Of a DNA stretch of 43,924 bases, positions 36,998 through 43,924 are shown piece by piece. The notes under the pieces are model-generated. The model was given only the letters and a program-made list of their open reading frames with translations, made no database searches and was not told where the DNA came from. Every line of letters starts with the position of its first letter. Positions within the stretch are counted from its first letter, which is position 1. The position numbers were made by a program, and so were the translations under genes. The stretch is from a virus, in IMG/VR virus record IMGVR_UViG_3300035689_000031, positions 1-43,924 of that record, one strand, 5' to 3'.

Positions 36998-37405
36998 ATG
37001 GGCGAAAAGGCACCAGACCCCAGCTGGACAACGCGGGGCGTAATCACGCGAGTAATTGACGGCGGCACAGTCGAGGTTGAGATCACGCGCAAAATCGTCG
37101 TGATGCTCCGCAATTGTTGGGCACCGGAAAAGCGGCTGGACCCCAGCCTTCCGGAAATTGACCGCAACGCGGCAAAACTCCGCGGTGTGGCGTCCGCTGT
37201 TCACTTGCAGCAACTGGCCGAAGGCCAGCCGTGTACTGTGAGCATCCCAACCCACACAGAAGACGACGGCGTGACGCAGGACATCGCAGACAGCCTCACG
37301 ATGGGTAGAGTTGTTGGTGATGTCTGGATTCACGGCGGGCTCAATCTTGCAGCCGTCCAGGTTGCCCGTGGCTACGCCACCCGCACGAAAGGCGGTGGAA
37401 AGTGA
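36998..37405 (+). CDS. SNase-like (thermonuclease-fold) protein
   Basis: 135 aa. The barrel pattern of staphylococcal nuclease is recognisable: GVITRVIDGGTVEVEIT, VVMLRNCWAPE, then SAVHLQQLAEGQPCTVSIPT and SLTMGRVVGDVWI, ending with NLAAVQVARGYA. Catalytic Arg/Glu positions are not all clear, so it may be an inactive fold or a nucleic-acid-binding form. The ATG at 36998 fits the ribosome binding site better than the GTG at 36989. Confidence 0.65.
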   Translation: MGEKAPDPSWTTRGVITRVIDGGTVEVEITRKIVVMLRNCWAPEKRLDPSLPEIDRNAAKLRGVASAVHLQQLAEGQPCTVSIPTHTEDDGVTQDIADSLTMGRVVGDVWIHGGLNLAAVQVARGYATRTKGGGK

Positions 37406-37623
37406 GCTGGCAAGAGGCGATCGGCGGGCTGATGATTCTTCTCGGCACTGGCGGCGCTCTGATTATCATCGCTGAACTGCTGTGCGGAATGGTGGACCTG
37501 CCGAGACGCACGCCAGACGCAGAGACGAGCGAATCCGAGGCAGACGCTGAGTTTCGGCGGATCTGTAAAGAAGTCGAGGCGGAAGCCCGAGAGGCGGCTA
37601 AGCGGTGCGAGGTGCGGCGATGA
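37402..37623 (+). CDS. Small membrane protein with charged tail
   Basis: 73 aa from a GTG. One hydrophobic helix (AIGGLMILLGTGGALIIIAE, residues 6-25), then a charged, Glu/Arg-rich coiled-coil-like tail (FRRICKEVEAEAREAAK). The layout suits a spanin-like or holin-associated protein, but no motif proves it. It is coupled to both neighbours. Confidence 0.55.
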   Translation: MSWQEAIGGLMILLGTGGALIIIAELLCGMVDLPRRTPDAETSESEADAEFRRICKEVEAEAREAAKRCEVRR

Positions 37624-38036
37624 GCGAGCGCATCGGCGGCGACTGGCCTCTGATTATCAGCCCCGTGGCCATGCCGGTGTGCCTGCGCGGGGATCGGCTC
37701 GAGTTCCAGACGCCGTGCCACTTGCATGACGAGCTGATGGATATCATCAGCCTCGACTGGTCAGAGACCGAAGGCGAATCCTGGGACGGGGCGACAATTC
37801 CCCGGCTGTTGTGGCGAATCATTGGCAAGCCACTGAGTCAGGAATTCCGGTGGCCGAGTTACTGGCACGATCGAATGTGCGAGAATTCCCGCACGTGGTC
37901 AGAGCGTCGCTTAGCTGACGCGGTGCTGCTGGTGCTGCTCGAAAAAGAGCGGGTTGCATACTGGCGGCGGACAGCAATGTGGATCGCGGTGAGAGCCTAC
38001 GCGTGGTTGTGGTGGAGCTGGCGGAGGTGGTTTTGA
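37620..38036 (+). CDS. DUF1353-family protein
   Basis: 138 aa from the ATG at 37620. It has the family landmarks GESWDGATIPRLLWRIIG, a central FRWPSYWHDRMCEN with the conserved His-Asp, and a hydrophobic C-terminal helix rich in Trp. DUF1353 proteins are common near phage lysis and late genes; their activity is unknown. It overlaps the next gene by ATGA. Confidence 0.75.
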   Translation: MSERIGGDWPLIISPVAMPVCLRGDRLEFQTPCHLHDELMDIISLDWSETEGESWDGATIPRLLWRIIGKPLSQEFRWPSYWHDRMCENSRTWSERRLADAVLLVLLEKERVAYWRRTAMWIAVRAYAWLWWSWRRWF

Positions 38037-39052
38037 TGAAAGCTGCACTGGCATGGATGCTGCTGTGTTCTGCCGCACTCGCACAGCGACCGGAACCCGG
38101 AGTCCCGCCGGGGTGGGCCGTCTATGTCGTCCATGCTCCATGGTGCGCACCATGCCAGCGTTTTCGCACCGATTACCACACCATCGATCGATTCCGCAAT
38201 CAGCTGGAGTCGTCATTCGCGGTGAAATCAGTGGAGTGGGACAAGCCATCGGAGCAGCGGTTTGCTAGACGGTTTGCAATCGCGTCATTACCCGGATTTA
38301 TTGTGTTCCGGGACGGCATTCATCAGCAGAGTTTCACGGGCTATAACGGCAACTGGCGCGGGTTTCTTGAACGGCTTAATCTGGATGTTGACAGGGCGGG
38401 GCAGACTCCCGGCGGTGGGACCAAGGGATCTGCCCGCCCCGTCACGCCAACAGAACAAGCACTGCCAGAAATCACAGACCTGAGACTGCAGATTGACAGG
38501 CTCCGCGAACAACTGAAACAACAAGCTGCGAGCGCCGCGTCGGCCCTCAAGGCCCCTGCCGCGACTGACATCCCGCGGCAGGTGGAAACACCCGAAGCCC
38601 CTCCGCTGCCAACGCTGGCGATACCTGCTGTCGGGCACTCAGCAGGCGCTGGCGTCGGCGCGGATTGGGCTAAGCTCGGGGCCGCTGCATTGACTTTGCT
38701 CGCCCCGCAATTTGCCATTCCGGCTGGAGCAATCGGAGTTGCTGGCACGGTGTTCCAAATGCTTCGCAAACGTCGTCAAACAATGGCACAGCAACCGCGG
38801 CAGACATCGCCAACAATCATTGAGCGACCGGTACCAGTACCGATTCCGCAACCACCGCCGGCGGCTCAAGTCGTGACACAAAATCAGTACGTTCCGATCG
38901 ACACAGATACAACCGCGGACGCCTTGGCATGGGCGACCGCACAACTTGTGAAACAGTACCCCGGGGCAGAGGGCACCGTGGCAATGCTGGGCAGTTTGAT
39001 TGAGCAGCACAAAGCGGCTCAGAGTGGAGGGCGAAGCAGTGGTAACAAGTGA
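38036..39052 (+). CDS. Exported thioredoxin-like protein with membrane segment
   Basis: 338 aa. A signal peptide (ALAWMLLCSAALA) precedes a thioredoxin fold with VVHAPWCAPCQRF (active-site CAPC at 37-40) and a cis-Pro-like IASLPGFIVFRDG. A coiled-coil stretch follows (LRLQIDRLREQLKQQAA), then a hydrophobic segment (AALTLLAPQFAIPAGAIGVA) and a Pro-rich tail. It probably acts outside the cytoplasmic membrane on disulphides. It sits among candidate lysis genes. Confidence 0.75.
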   Translation: MKAALAWMLLCSAALAQRPEPGVPPGWAVYVVHAPWCAPCQRFRTDYHTIDRFRNQLESSFAVKSVEWDKPSEQRFARRFAIASLPGFIVFRDGIHQQSFTGYNGNWRGFLERLNLDVDRAGQTPGGGTKGSARPVTPTEQALPEITDLRLQIDRLREQLKQQAASAASALKAPAATDIPRQVETPEAPPLPTLAIPAVGHSAGAGVGADWAKLGAAALTLLAPQFAIPAGAIGVAGTVFQMLRKRRQTMAQQPRQTSPTIIERPVPVPIPQPPPAAQVVTQNQYVPIDTDTTADALAWATAQLVKQYPGAEGTVAMLGSLIEQHKAAQSGGRSSGNK

Positions 39053-39851
39053 TACAGTGCGCTGGTATAACGTGGGGAAATTCGGGGAGGCTGGATACGC
39101 TGTTCCAGCGTGGGGTGATGACATCTCCACGCTCAATCCGAACATCGCAGAACTCACTGACCTGATCGGGCAAAACCTGTTTGCCTTGATGCATCAAGAG
39201 GACGTTGACATGAAGACGCCTCCGAGTATCAACAGCCTGCGAGCAATCCATAATCTCTACGTGCGAGCAGGGCAGATCCTGACAGCACGGGCAGTGCCGT
39301 CCGGCCAGACGGAATTCCGGACAACGCACGTTTCCCCAGCCGCAACGGTTTTCAAGGCGTATCCAATCCCGTTTTTCAAGGTGCGCAATCCGCACTTAAA
39401 GCGGTGGGCGGGGTTCGGCCTGATGTTGCTTTCTGAGATGTTTCAGCACACGGAAAACCGCAAGACAATGGAGATCACCACGGTCTTCGCGGGTGACGTT
39501 GGCAAGTACCTGCAGCGAATTTACCGCAACATGGCAACCGAGCTGTTCGGTAAGACCTCGGCCGACGTTGATAAGCCCGGGTTTCTTCTGACTGATGCTG
39601 ATTTCACAGCCTACAACCCCGCGGCGTTTTTCACTCGCACGGAATTGGTGGACACGGTTCCGCCGTTTGAAATGGTGTTTACTGAAGACCAACTGCAGGT
39701 GTTGCGTGCGGGAATTCCGGTGACTATGCTCCCACAGCTCCCGACGTGGCCTGGATTGCTTATTCCGGGAGACTTCAGCGGCTCGACTGGCAGCACGGTG
39801 GGCGGTGCCGCAACTGGTCCTGTGTTCCCAGCGCCGACCGTCGGGGTATAG
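39039..39851 (+). CDS. Unknown large protein
   Basis: 270 aa from the GTG at 39039 with GGAGGGCG upstream. Contains NPNIAELTDLIGQNLFALM, a helical middle (KYLQRIYRNMATELFGK) and a Gly/Ser/Thr-rich tail. No catalytic motif is visible, nor anything typical of an endolysin. The position suggests a late function, possibly virion-associated. Confidence 0.55.
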   Translation: MVTSDTVRWYNVGKFGEAGYAVPAWGDDISTLNPNIAELTDLIGQNLFALMHQEDVDMKTPPSINSLRAIHNLYVRAGQILTARAVPSGQTEFRTTHVSPAATVFKAYPIPFFKVRNPHLKRWAGFGLMLLSEMFQHTENRKTMEITTVFAGDVGKYLQRIYRNMATELFGKTSADVDKPGFLLTDADFTAYNPAAFFTRTELVDTVPPFEMVFTEDQLQVLRAGIPVTMLPQLPTWPGLLIPGDFSGSTGSTVGGAATGPVFPAPTVGV

Positions 39852-39857
39852 TCTGTA

Positions 39858-39886
39858 TTGACAACGGGCAACCGTGACGCTTAACA
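39858..39886 (+). promoter_or_regulatory. Sigma70-type promoter
   Basis: -35 TTGACA (39858-39863), 17 nt, -10 TTAACA (39881-39886), in the 103-nt gap before the small membrane protein at 39955. The gap also holds a short GCGG/CCGC hairpin next to the start. Confidence 0.6.
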
Positions 39887-39954
39887 CCAACGAAAGCGGG
39901 AAACCCCGTCTCTGACCAAAAACACCAAAGACTGAGGCGGCGGAGTCCCGCGGC

Positions 39955-40164
39955 ATGAGCGATGATGAGCAGCACGACAAACCAGACGACGATCGGCCCG
40001 GCGGCATCGAAGTGCAATCGGGCAATCGTCGTTTACGGATCGGATCGGACGAGAGTAAAACAATCCTGGGCTATACGGGCAGCGCATGGCGTGCAGTGGT
40101 GTACGCAATCGCATTCGCAATCACATTTCTCGCAATCTGTTATGGTGTGAGTATTTTACAATGA
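39955..40164 (+). CDS. C-terminally anchored small membrane protein
   Basis: 69 aa. An acidic N-terminus (SDDEQHDKPDDDRPGG) and one transmembrane helix near the C-terminus (AVVYAIAFAITFLAICYGVS). It could be an accessory of the holin candidate that follows or an antiholin. It is coupled to the next gene by overlap. Confidence 0.55.
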   Translation: MSDDEQHDKPDDDRPGGIEVQSGNRRLRIGSDESKTILGYTGSAWRAVVYAIAFAITFLAICYGVSILQ

Positions 40165-40694
40165 GCAGTATCCTCACGATGGAACTCGGTGCCGAATTTC
40201 TTAGGGCCGCGGGAATCGCGTGGCTCTGCTTTCTCTGGGGTGTTGTCGCGCTGCGAAGCATCGGTGACACGAAGCACGGCGAGCGACTCGGCAAGGGTTT
40301 AATCCTGCTGGCTCCGGTGGTTCTCACAATGTTCGGGCAATGGTCAGTAAGGCAGTACAATGTGGTTTTGGCACAAAATCGTATCCCTTTTTCAGAGGTG
40401 GCAGACAATGGCGGACGAACAGTTTTGGTCGGAATCGACAGCATTGACATCCCAGACGTCGGGCGAGTCGAGTGGCATCGAGTCGTCAGACCCGGACAGC
40501 CGACCAGTTGGGCGGTGCTATCCCGAGGCTCAGGAAGTCAAACGGCTCATCGAGCAACTCAGGAAGGTTCATGCCGCCTTGGGCGATGCAGTTGCGAGGC
40601 TGGGGGATTGCCGTGCGGCTGCGCAGATGCCGGGAGCGGCTGCGGATGCGAGTGTGACCGGAGCGCTGATTGGAGCGTTGGGCAACGTTATTGA
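40161..40694 (+). CDS. Holin-like two-helix membrane protein, long 3' overlap
   Basis: 177 aa as an open frame. Two membrane helices, IAWLCFLWGVVAL and GLILLAPVVLTMFG, sit within the first 60 residues with charged residues between them, a holin-like plan. From 40408 on it overlaps another gene in a different frame for 287 nt; its product there becomes Cys/Gly-rich and unnatural, so the functional protein may need only the first 95 or so residues, or the overlap is genuine. Confidence 0.5.
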   Translation: MSSILTMELGAEFLRAAGIAWLCFLWGVVALRSIGDTKHGERLGKGLILLAPVVLTMFGQWSVRQYNVVLAQNRIPFSEVADNGGRTVLVGIDSIDIPDVGRVEWHRVVRPGQPTSWAVLSRGSGSQTAHRATQEGSCRLGRCSCEAGGLPCGCADAGSGCGCECDRSADWSVGQRY

Positions 40695-40770
40695 CGGATT
40701 TGATGAGGACCTCGCAGCCCTGACAGACTGCCCCGCGTGTAAACAACCTGACGAAACGAAAGCTGAATAA
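40408..40770 (+). CDS. Unknown protein overlapping the holin candidate
   Basis: 120 aa from the ATG at 40408 with AGAGGTGG upstream. A Ser-rich start, then a helix (EVKRLIEQLRKVHAALGDAV), then a second Ala-rich helix and a CPAC motif near the end. Helix content and a good ribosome binding site favour this frame over the overlapping one. It ends directly before the next ATG. Confidence 0.6.
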   Translation: MADEQFWSESTALTSQTSGESSGIESSDPDSRPVGRCYPEAQEVKRLIEQLRKVHAALGDAVARLGDCRAAAQMPGAAADASVTGALIGALGNVIDGFDEDLAALTDCPACKQPDETKAE

Positions 40771-41214
40771 ATGACCCCAACAGAACTCCTCGCCCTGATC
40801 CAATCTGACCCGCAGGCTCGCGATTTATTCGCAGCGGGCAATGACACCGACTGTGCAACGCGGTGCGGTGTAATCGCCCCGCCAATACGTCAACGAGTCG
40901 CTGCCGATAAGGTGCAGGAAATTTCGTCATTGAATGGTTTGTGGGGTACGCTGAAAATCGCGGCCCTGAACACGTCGCTGTCCGATCCACCGCGAGGGGC
41001 TGCAATCGCATTTATCGACTGGGTTGAGGCTGGGCGGGCGCTCGATATGGACAACCCTGCAGTGCAAGGAATGGCCGCAACCTTGGTCAGTTATTCCCTG
41101 GCAACCGCCGCACAGGTGGCTCAGTTGTCCGCCGCTGCAAACACGCCGCAGACATTCACGGCCGCTGAAGTTGGAGCCGCAAGGCAGGAGGGAGTAATCA
41201 ATGGCGTTACCTGA
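40771..41214 (+). CDS. Unknown protein at the start of the tail-fibre block
   Basis: 147 aa starting right after the previous stop. Helical, with LLALIQSDPQARDLFAAGND at the N-terminus and SYSLATAAQVAQLSAAAN later. It resembles small proteins found near tail-fibre genes, but no domain is certain. It overlaps the next gene by 14 nt. Confidence 0.5.
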   Translation: MTPTELLALIQSDPQARDLFAAGNDTDCATRCGVIAPPIRQRVAADKVQEISSLNGLWGTLKIAALNTSLSDPPRGAAIAFIDWVEAGRALDMDNPAVQGMAATLVSYSLATAAQVAQLSAAANTPQTFTAAEVGAARQEGVINGVT

Positions 41215-41758
41215 TTTTGCCGGCACAGTTCAAGGCAGTGCAATTATTTGGGGTCAGTCCGGAGCCTCTGGTGTTACTCGCGAATTGTCGTTCAACAATT
41301 TGGCAAATGGATCAGCTCAACAGGGAGCATCAGCAGACCTCGCTCTCAGCGTCGGCGGCATTCAGTTGCTGCCGGAATTTTGCTGGGTTTATTTGTCGGT
41401 TGAGACAGGAACCGCACCGACTGCCGCGTTGACGTTCGAGGCGTATCTGGTGAGCAGTTACGATAACACCCTGTGGCCGGCAAAAGTCACTGGCTCAAAC
41501 GGCTCCTACACGCTCGGGACCAGCGACGCGAATTTGCGGCAAGCCGGTCCGCCTGCGGTGTCACTCGTGGCCACAAACGACGGCAATACAGTGCTGACGC
41601 AATCCCCTTCCGTTTGGTATCCACGAGGCCGATACGTTGCACCGATCTGCGACAACAACCTCGGTCAGGCAGTCCGCAACGAAACCACACCCGCGGACAA
41701 CGGCTCCCGCCTGATCGTCGTTCCAGTCTACCCCGTAATCGTCGAGGCTCTGTCATGA
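41201..41758 (+). CDS. Putative tail fibre / receptor-binding structural protein
   Basis: 185 aa, beta-rich with Ser/Thr/Gly/Asn repeats (SFNNLANGSAQQGASADLAL, LTFEAYLVSSYDNTLW). The composition and the gene order beside a LamG protein fit a virion surface component. Its stop overlaps the next start as ATGA. Confidence 0.55.
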   Translation: MALPDFAGTVQGSAIIWGQSGASGVTRELSFNNLANGSAQQGASADLALSVGGIQLLPEFCWVYLSVETGTAPTAALTFEAYLVSSYDNTLWPAKVTGSNGSYTLGTSDANLRQAGPPAVSLVATNDGNTVLTQSPSVWYPRGRYVAPICDNNLGQAVRNETTPADNGSRLIVVPVYPVIVEALS

Positions 41759-42549
41759 AGCCAGACTGGGGTTACTACGGCACCTACGACGAATCAGCCT
41801 ATCCGGATCTCTGGAGCGGCGTCGTCGGCTACTGGGCACCATGTCTCGGCCCGACTGGATTGCGTTTGCATGACGTGAGCCGGTGGAACAACTGGGGCAC
41901 ACTCATCAACATGGACGCGGCGACAGATTGGGTGGTCAGCGATGGGCGTTACGCTTTGGATTTTGATGGCAGCAATGATTATGTGCGAATGCCAAGGCCA
42001 TCGCAAATACCACAATCAAATGCCGATAAATTCACTATTGCAACATGGGTGCTTTTGCGTCAAGGTTATGGCAAGTTACTCGACGTAAATTCCACTACAG
42101 GAATTATTGTGTATGCATCGACTGTAGGTAATCTTTCAGGCGGAATTCAGATGGGTGTTGGCACAACCTATCCGATAACCAGTGCAACGCAGTTGACAGC
42201 CAATACGTGGACGTTGTTGACAATTGTTTTTAATGACAAAAACGTGCAGTTGTATTTCAACGGCCGAAGTGACGGTTCGGGAACATCGGCGCAGCGACCT
42301 GATTTCAGCACTGCGTCGTTTGATCTAGGCGGTACAGGTGGTGTTGAAACAGCGAATGGTCAAATCGACGATTTTGTGGTGTGGAACAGGGATTTGAGTG
42401 CTGGAGAAGTTGCAGCATTGCATAGACTCGGCCGCGGCGGCATGTTGCAACGCAGGCCACGCAGGCGAGTCTATACAGAGCCGGCTGGATTCCGAGCACA
42501 CTACGCAACACAACGCAACGCACAACTGATCGGCGGAGGGCTGAGATAA
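41755..42549 (+). CDS. LamG/concanavalin-like receptor-binding protein
   Basis: 264 aa from the ATG at 41755. Residues 60-230 follow the LamG jelly-roll: YALDFDGSNDYVRMPRPSQI, FTIATWVLL, NTWTLLTIVFNDKNVQLYFN, then IDDFVVWNRDLSAGEVAAL. These domains bind carbohydrate, so this is a good candidate for host recognition. The C-terminus is basic. It is coupled to the next gene by TAATG. Confidence 0.75.
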   Translation: MKPDWGYYGTYDESAYPDLWSGVVGYWAPCLGPTGLRLHDVSRWNNWGTLINMDAATDWVVSDGRYALDFDGSNDYVRMPRPSQIPQSNADKFTIATWVLLRQGYGKLLDVNSTTGIIVYASTVGNLSGGIQMGVGTTYPITSATQLTANTWTLLTIVFNDKNVQLYFNGRSDGSGTSAQRPDFSTASFDLGGTGGVETANGQIDDFVVWNRDLSAGEVAALHRLGRGGMLQRRPRRRVYTEPAGFRAHYATQRNAQLIGGGLR

Positions 42550-43217
42550 TGTATCCTCGGAACGCAGCAAGCCCGGAACGAATCAGCATTGGTGCTGTTG
42601 TGCAGATTAGCGACGGCGCTGTGCAAACGTCTGGTGTGGCTGTTAAGGTGATTCCGTTTGGCGGCAGTGAGGCCAGCGGTGCCGGGACTGTTACCTACTC
42701 TGCTGATGGCGTGGTGCTCTACACGCCGACGCAAGGGGAAACGAACTACACGTCATTCATTCTGGTGGCCAGTAAGACGGGCTGCATTCCGGCGACTGTC
42801 ACGGTTGTCACGTCAGCGGCTGGAATCGCGTCGATCGTCACCAGCGTCTACGCCGCACTGCCTGCAGACCACACAGTCAACGGATCGTATGGAGCGAGGT
42901 TGCTGCTGGCAATGAACACTCCTCGCGAAGTCAAGGTGACGGGCGGCGGAAGTGGGCATGTCGCAGCGGACGTGCACGCGTTTCAGCCGGACGTGATTGA
43001 TGCGGCAGCAATCGCTGCAGACGCAGTGACGGAGATACAAGGCGTAATGCCAGACAGGCTCGGGTATCTGCTGTCGATACTTGCGGGCGCAATCAGCGAC
43101 GCAGGCACAGCGGCAGAGACCTATCAAATCACGCTTAATAGCAGTACGTTTACGGTGGACTTTAGTGGGCTCGACGCAACCGGAAATAGGACGGGGGCAA
43201 CCCTGACGAAGACATGA
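42549..43217 (+). CDS. Putative tail-fibre/baseplate protein
   Basis: 222 aa. Beta-rich N-terminus (RISIGAVVQISDGAVQTSGV, VTYSADGVVLYTPTQGETNY), then an Ala-rich helical part (DVIDAAAIAADAVTEI). This strand-then-Ala-helix pattern is common in fibre proteins from phages and prophages. No family is certain. Confidence 0.55.
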   Translation: MYPRNAASPERISIGAVVQISDGAVQTSGVAVKVIPFGGSEASGAGTVTYSADGVVLYTPTQGETNYTSFILVASKTGCIPATVTVVTSAAGIASIVTSVYAALPADHTVNGSYGARLLLAMNTPREVKVTGGGSGHVAADVHAFQPDVIDAAAIAADAVTEIQGVMPDRLGYLLSILAGAISDAGTAAETYQITLNSSTFTVDFSGLDATGNRTGATLTKT

Positions 43218-43447
43218 GCAGCGGCCGATTTATAATGCGGGCCCGCGTGTTTCAGGGGCGGGCGTTTGCGGGCTGGGCGTTAGCCAACTCTGGTATCCCT
43301 GTTTCGGTGGCAATCGTCACAACACGGCTCAGCCTGATTGGTACATCGCAGCGGCGGCTGGCAATGGAAGGCACATCACAGGAGAGGCTCAATACAGTCG
43401 GCACATCAGGCCGGCGGTTGGGCGTGATTGGGAGCAGTGAGATATGA
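43214..43447 (+). CDS. Small protein with four 10-residue GTS repeats
   Basis: 77 aa. The C-terminal half is a tandem repeat: LSLIGTSQRR, LAMEGTSQER, LNTVGTSGRR, LGVIGSSEI. Such regular short repeats suggest a beta-solenoid or shaft-like segment of a fibre. It is coupled on both sides, so it belongs to the tail-fibre operon. Confidence 0.6.
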   Translation: MSSGRFIMRARVFQGRAFAGWALANSGIPVSVAIVTTRLSLIGTSQRRLAMEGTSQERLNTVGTSGRRLGVIGSSEI

Positions 43448-43833
43448 GCCAGGTAATTCATCAACGCAGAGTGGGCGACACGCGGACCGTGTTGCCGGTG
43501 ACACTGCAGCAGCCTGATAGTACGGGCACATTGCAGCCGGTGAATCTGAGTGGACTTACTGTTGAGTTTTCAATGGTTAATGCAGCGACCGGTGCAACGA
43601 AGATCGCGAAGACCGCGACGGGAATCAGCGTCGTTTCAGCCGCAGCCGGCACAGTGAACTATGACTTTTCCGCGGGTGGCGTGGATGAAGCTGGCATCTT
43701 TTACGGCACGTTTACAGTCACCCAGAGTGGCGAAACGGACGCGTTCCCAGTGAAGCAGCCCGACCTCAAGATCCTGTTTGACTCCGCGACGCAGACGGCC
43801 TTGCAGGCGTACAACGCAGCGGTGGCGGCATGA
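43444..43833 (+). CDS. BppU N-terminal-like baseplate/fibre protein
   Basis: 129 aa. The pattern fits the N-terminal domain of phage baseplate upper proteins: RRVGDTRTVLPVTLQ, PVNLSGLTVEFSMVN, GTVNYDFSAGGVDEAGIFYG and a closing FPVKQPDLKILFD. This domain attaches receptor-binding proteins to the tail tip. Its stop overlaps the last gene in the window. Confidence 0.65.
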   Translation: MSQVIHQRRVGDTRTVLPVTLQQPDSTGTLQPVNLSGLTVEFSMVNAATGATKIAKTATGISVVSAAAGTVNYDFSAGGVDEAGIFYGTFTVTQSGETDAFPVKQPDLKILFDSATQTALQAYNAAVAA

Positions 43834-43924
43834 GCGGACCATCTCCCGCTGGTGGATTTTCAGCACGATGTGGAGCATGGTGGGAGATTTCCTCGGGTCC
43901 TTCCAGCCGCGGTTGGCTAGATAC
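43830..43924 (+). CDS. Partial ORF at the window end
   Basis: Open from the ATG at 43830 to the end of the window (31 codons), starting SGPSPAGGFSARCGAWWEIS. If the window ends are joined, the frame continues with TLRF and stops at base 9 of the window, giving a 35-residue product. It is coupled to the preceding stop by ATGA. Function unknown. Confidence 0.45.
   Translation, partial: MSGPSPAGGFSARCGAWWEISSGPSSRGWLD

Overview
The window looks like the genome, or nearly all of it, of a tailed siphovirus with a lambda/HK97-type head. I place about 70 genes, all on the + strand, mostly packed with ATGA, GTGA or TAATG start/stop overlaps. No tRNA, rRNA, CRISPR array, integrase or clear lysogeny repressor is visible. 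The host cannot be named from the sequence. GC-rich DNA, CsrA-like regulators and cysteine-rich proteins would fit a Planctomycetota host, but that is only an impression. If the two window ends are joined, the last open frame closes after four more codons, so a circular or circularly permuted molecule is plausible.

Layout. 64-1663: a ParB-fold protein and a C5 cytosine methyltransferase whose frame is cut by an in-frame amber codon. 1667-10832: packaging and head (putative small terminase, large terminase, zinc ribbon, gpW-like joiner, portal, a fused protease-capsid protein, DUF2190 cement protein, connectors, HK97 gp10-like protein). 10829-11479: a glycosyltransferase-like gene inside the tail block. 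11492-16538: tail tube, tail-assembly chaperone pair with an A AAA AAC frameshift site, tape measure, distal tail proteins. 16535-18808: two sugar-transferase-like genes and a SAM methyltransferase. 18805-30565: small regulatory and recombination genes, including two CsrA paralogues, VRR-NUC and ERCC4 nucleases, a possible annealing protein, an HTH protein, an adenine-type methyltransferase and a DUF3102 protein. 30592-32911: terminator, promoter, O-like initiator with helically phased GTAAAC iterons, DnaB-like helicase. 32902-36889: small mostly unknown genes. 36949-40770: nuclease-fold protein, membrane proteins, DUF1353, a secreted thioredoxin-like protein and a holin candidate. 40771-43924: tail-fibre and receptor-binding genes, which would sit next to the packaging genes on a circular map.

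The most unusual content is regulatory RNA and DNA. (1) Two copies of a roughly 110-nt RNA element, each with its own promoter and T-rich terminator, share an interleaved (pseudoknot-type) helix pattern whose stems differ by compensating changes. (2) Three short genes share a leader with a fixed -10-to-motif distance and two CAAGG motifs, the second in the ribosome binding site, in a phage that encodes two CsrA-like proteins; I infer a phage-encoded CsrA regulon. (3) GTAAAC iterons recur both in the promoter and inside the initiator gene. (4) A 315-nt intergenic region carries tandem repeats and operator-like palindromes, and a perfect 26-nt palindrome lies inside the DUF3102 gene.
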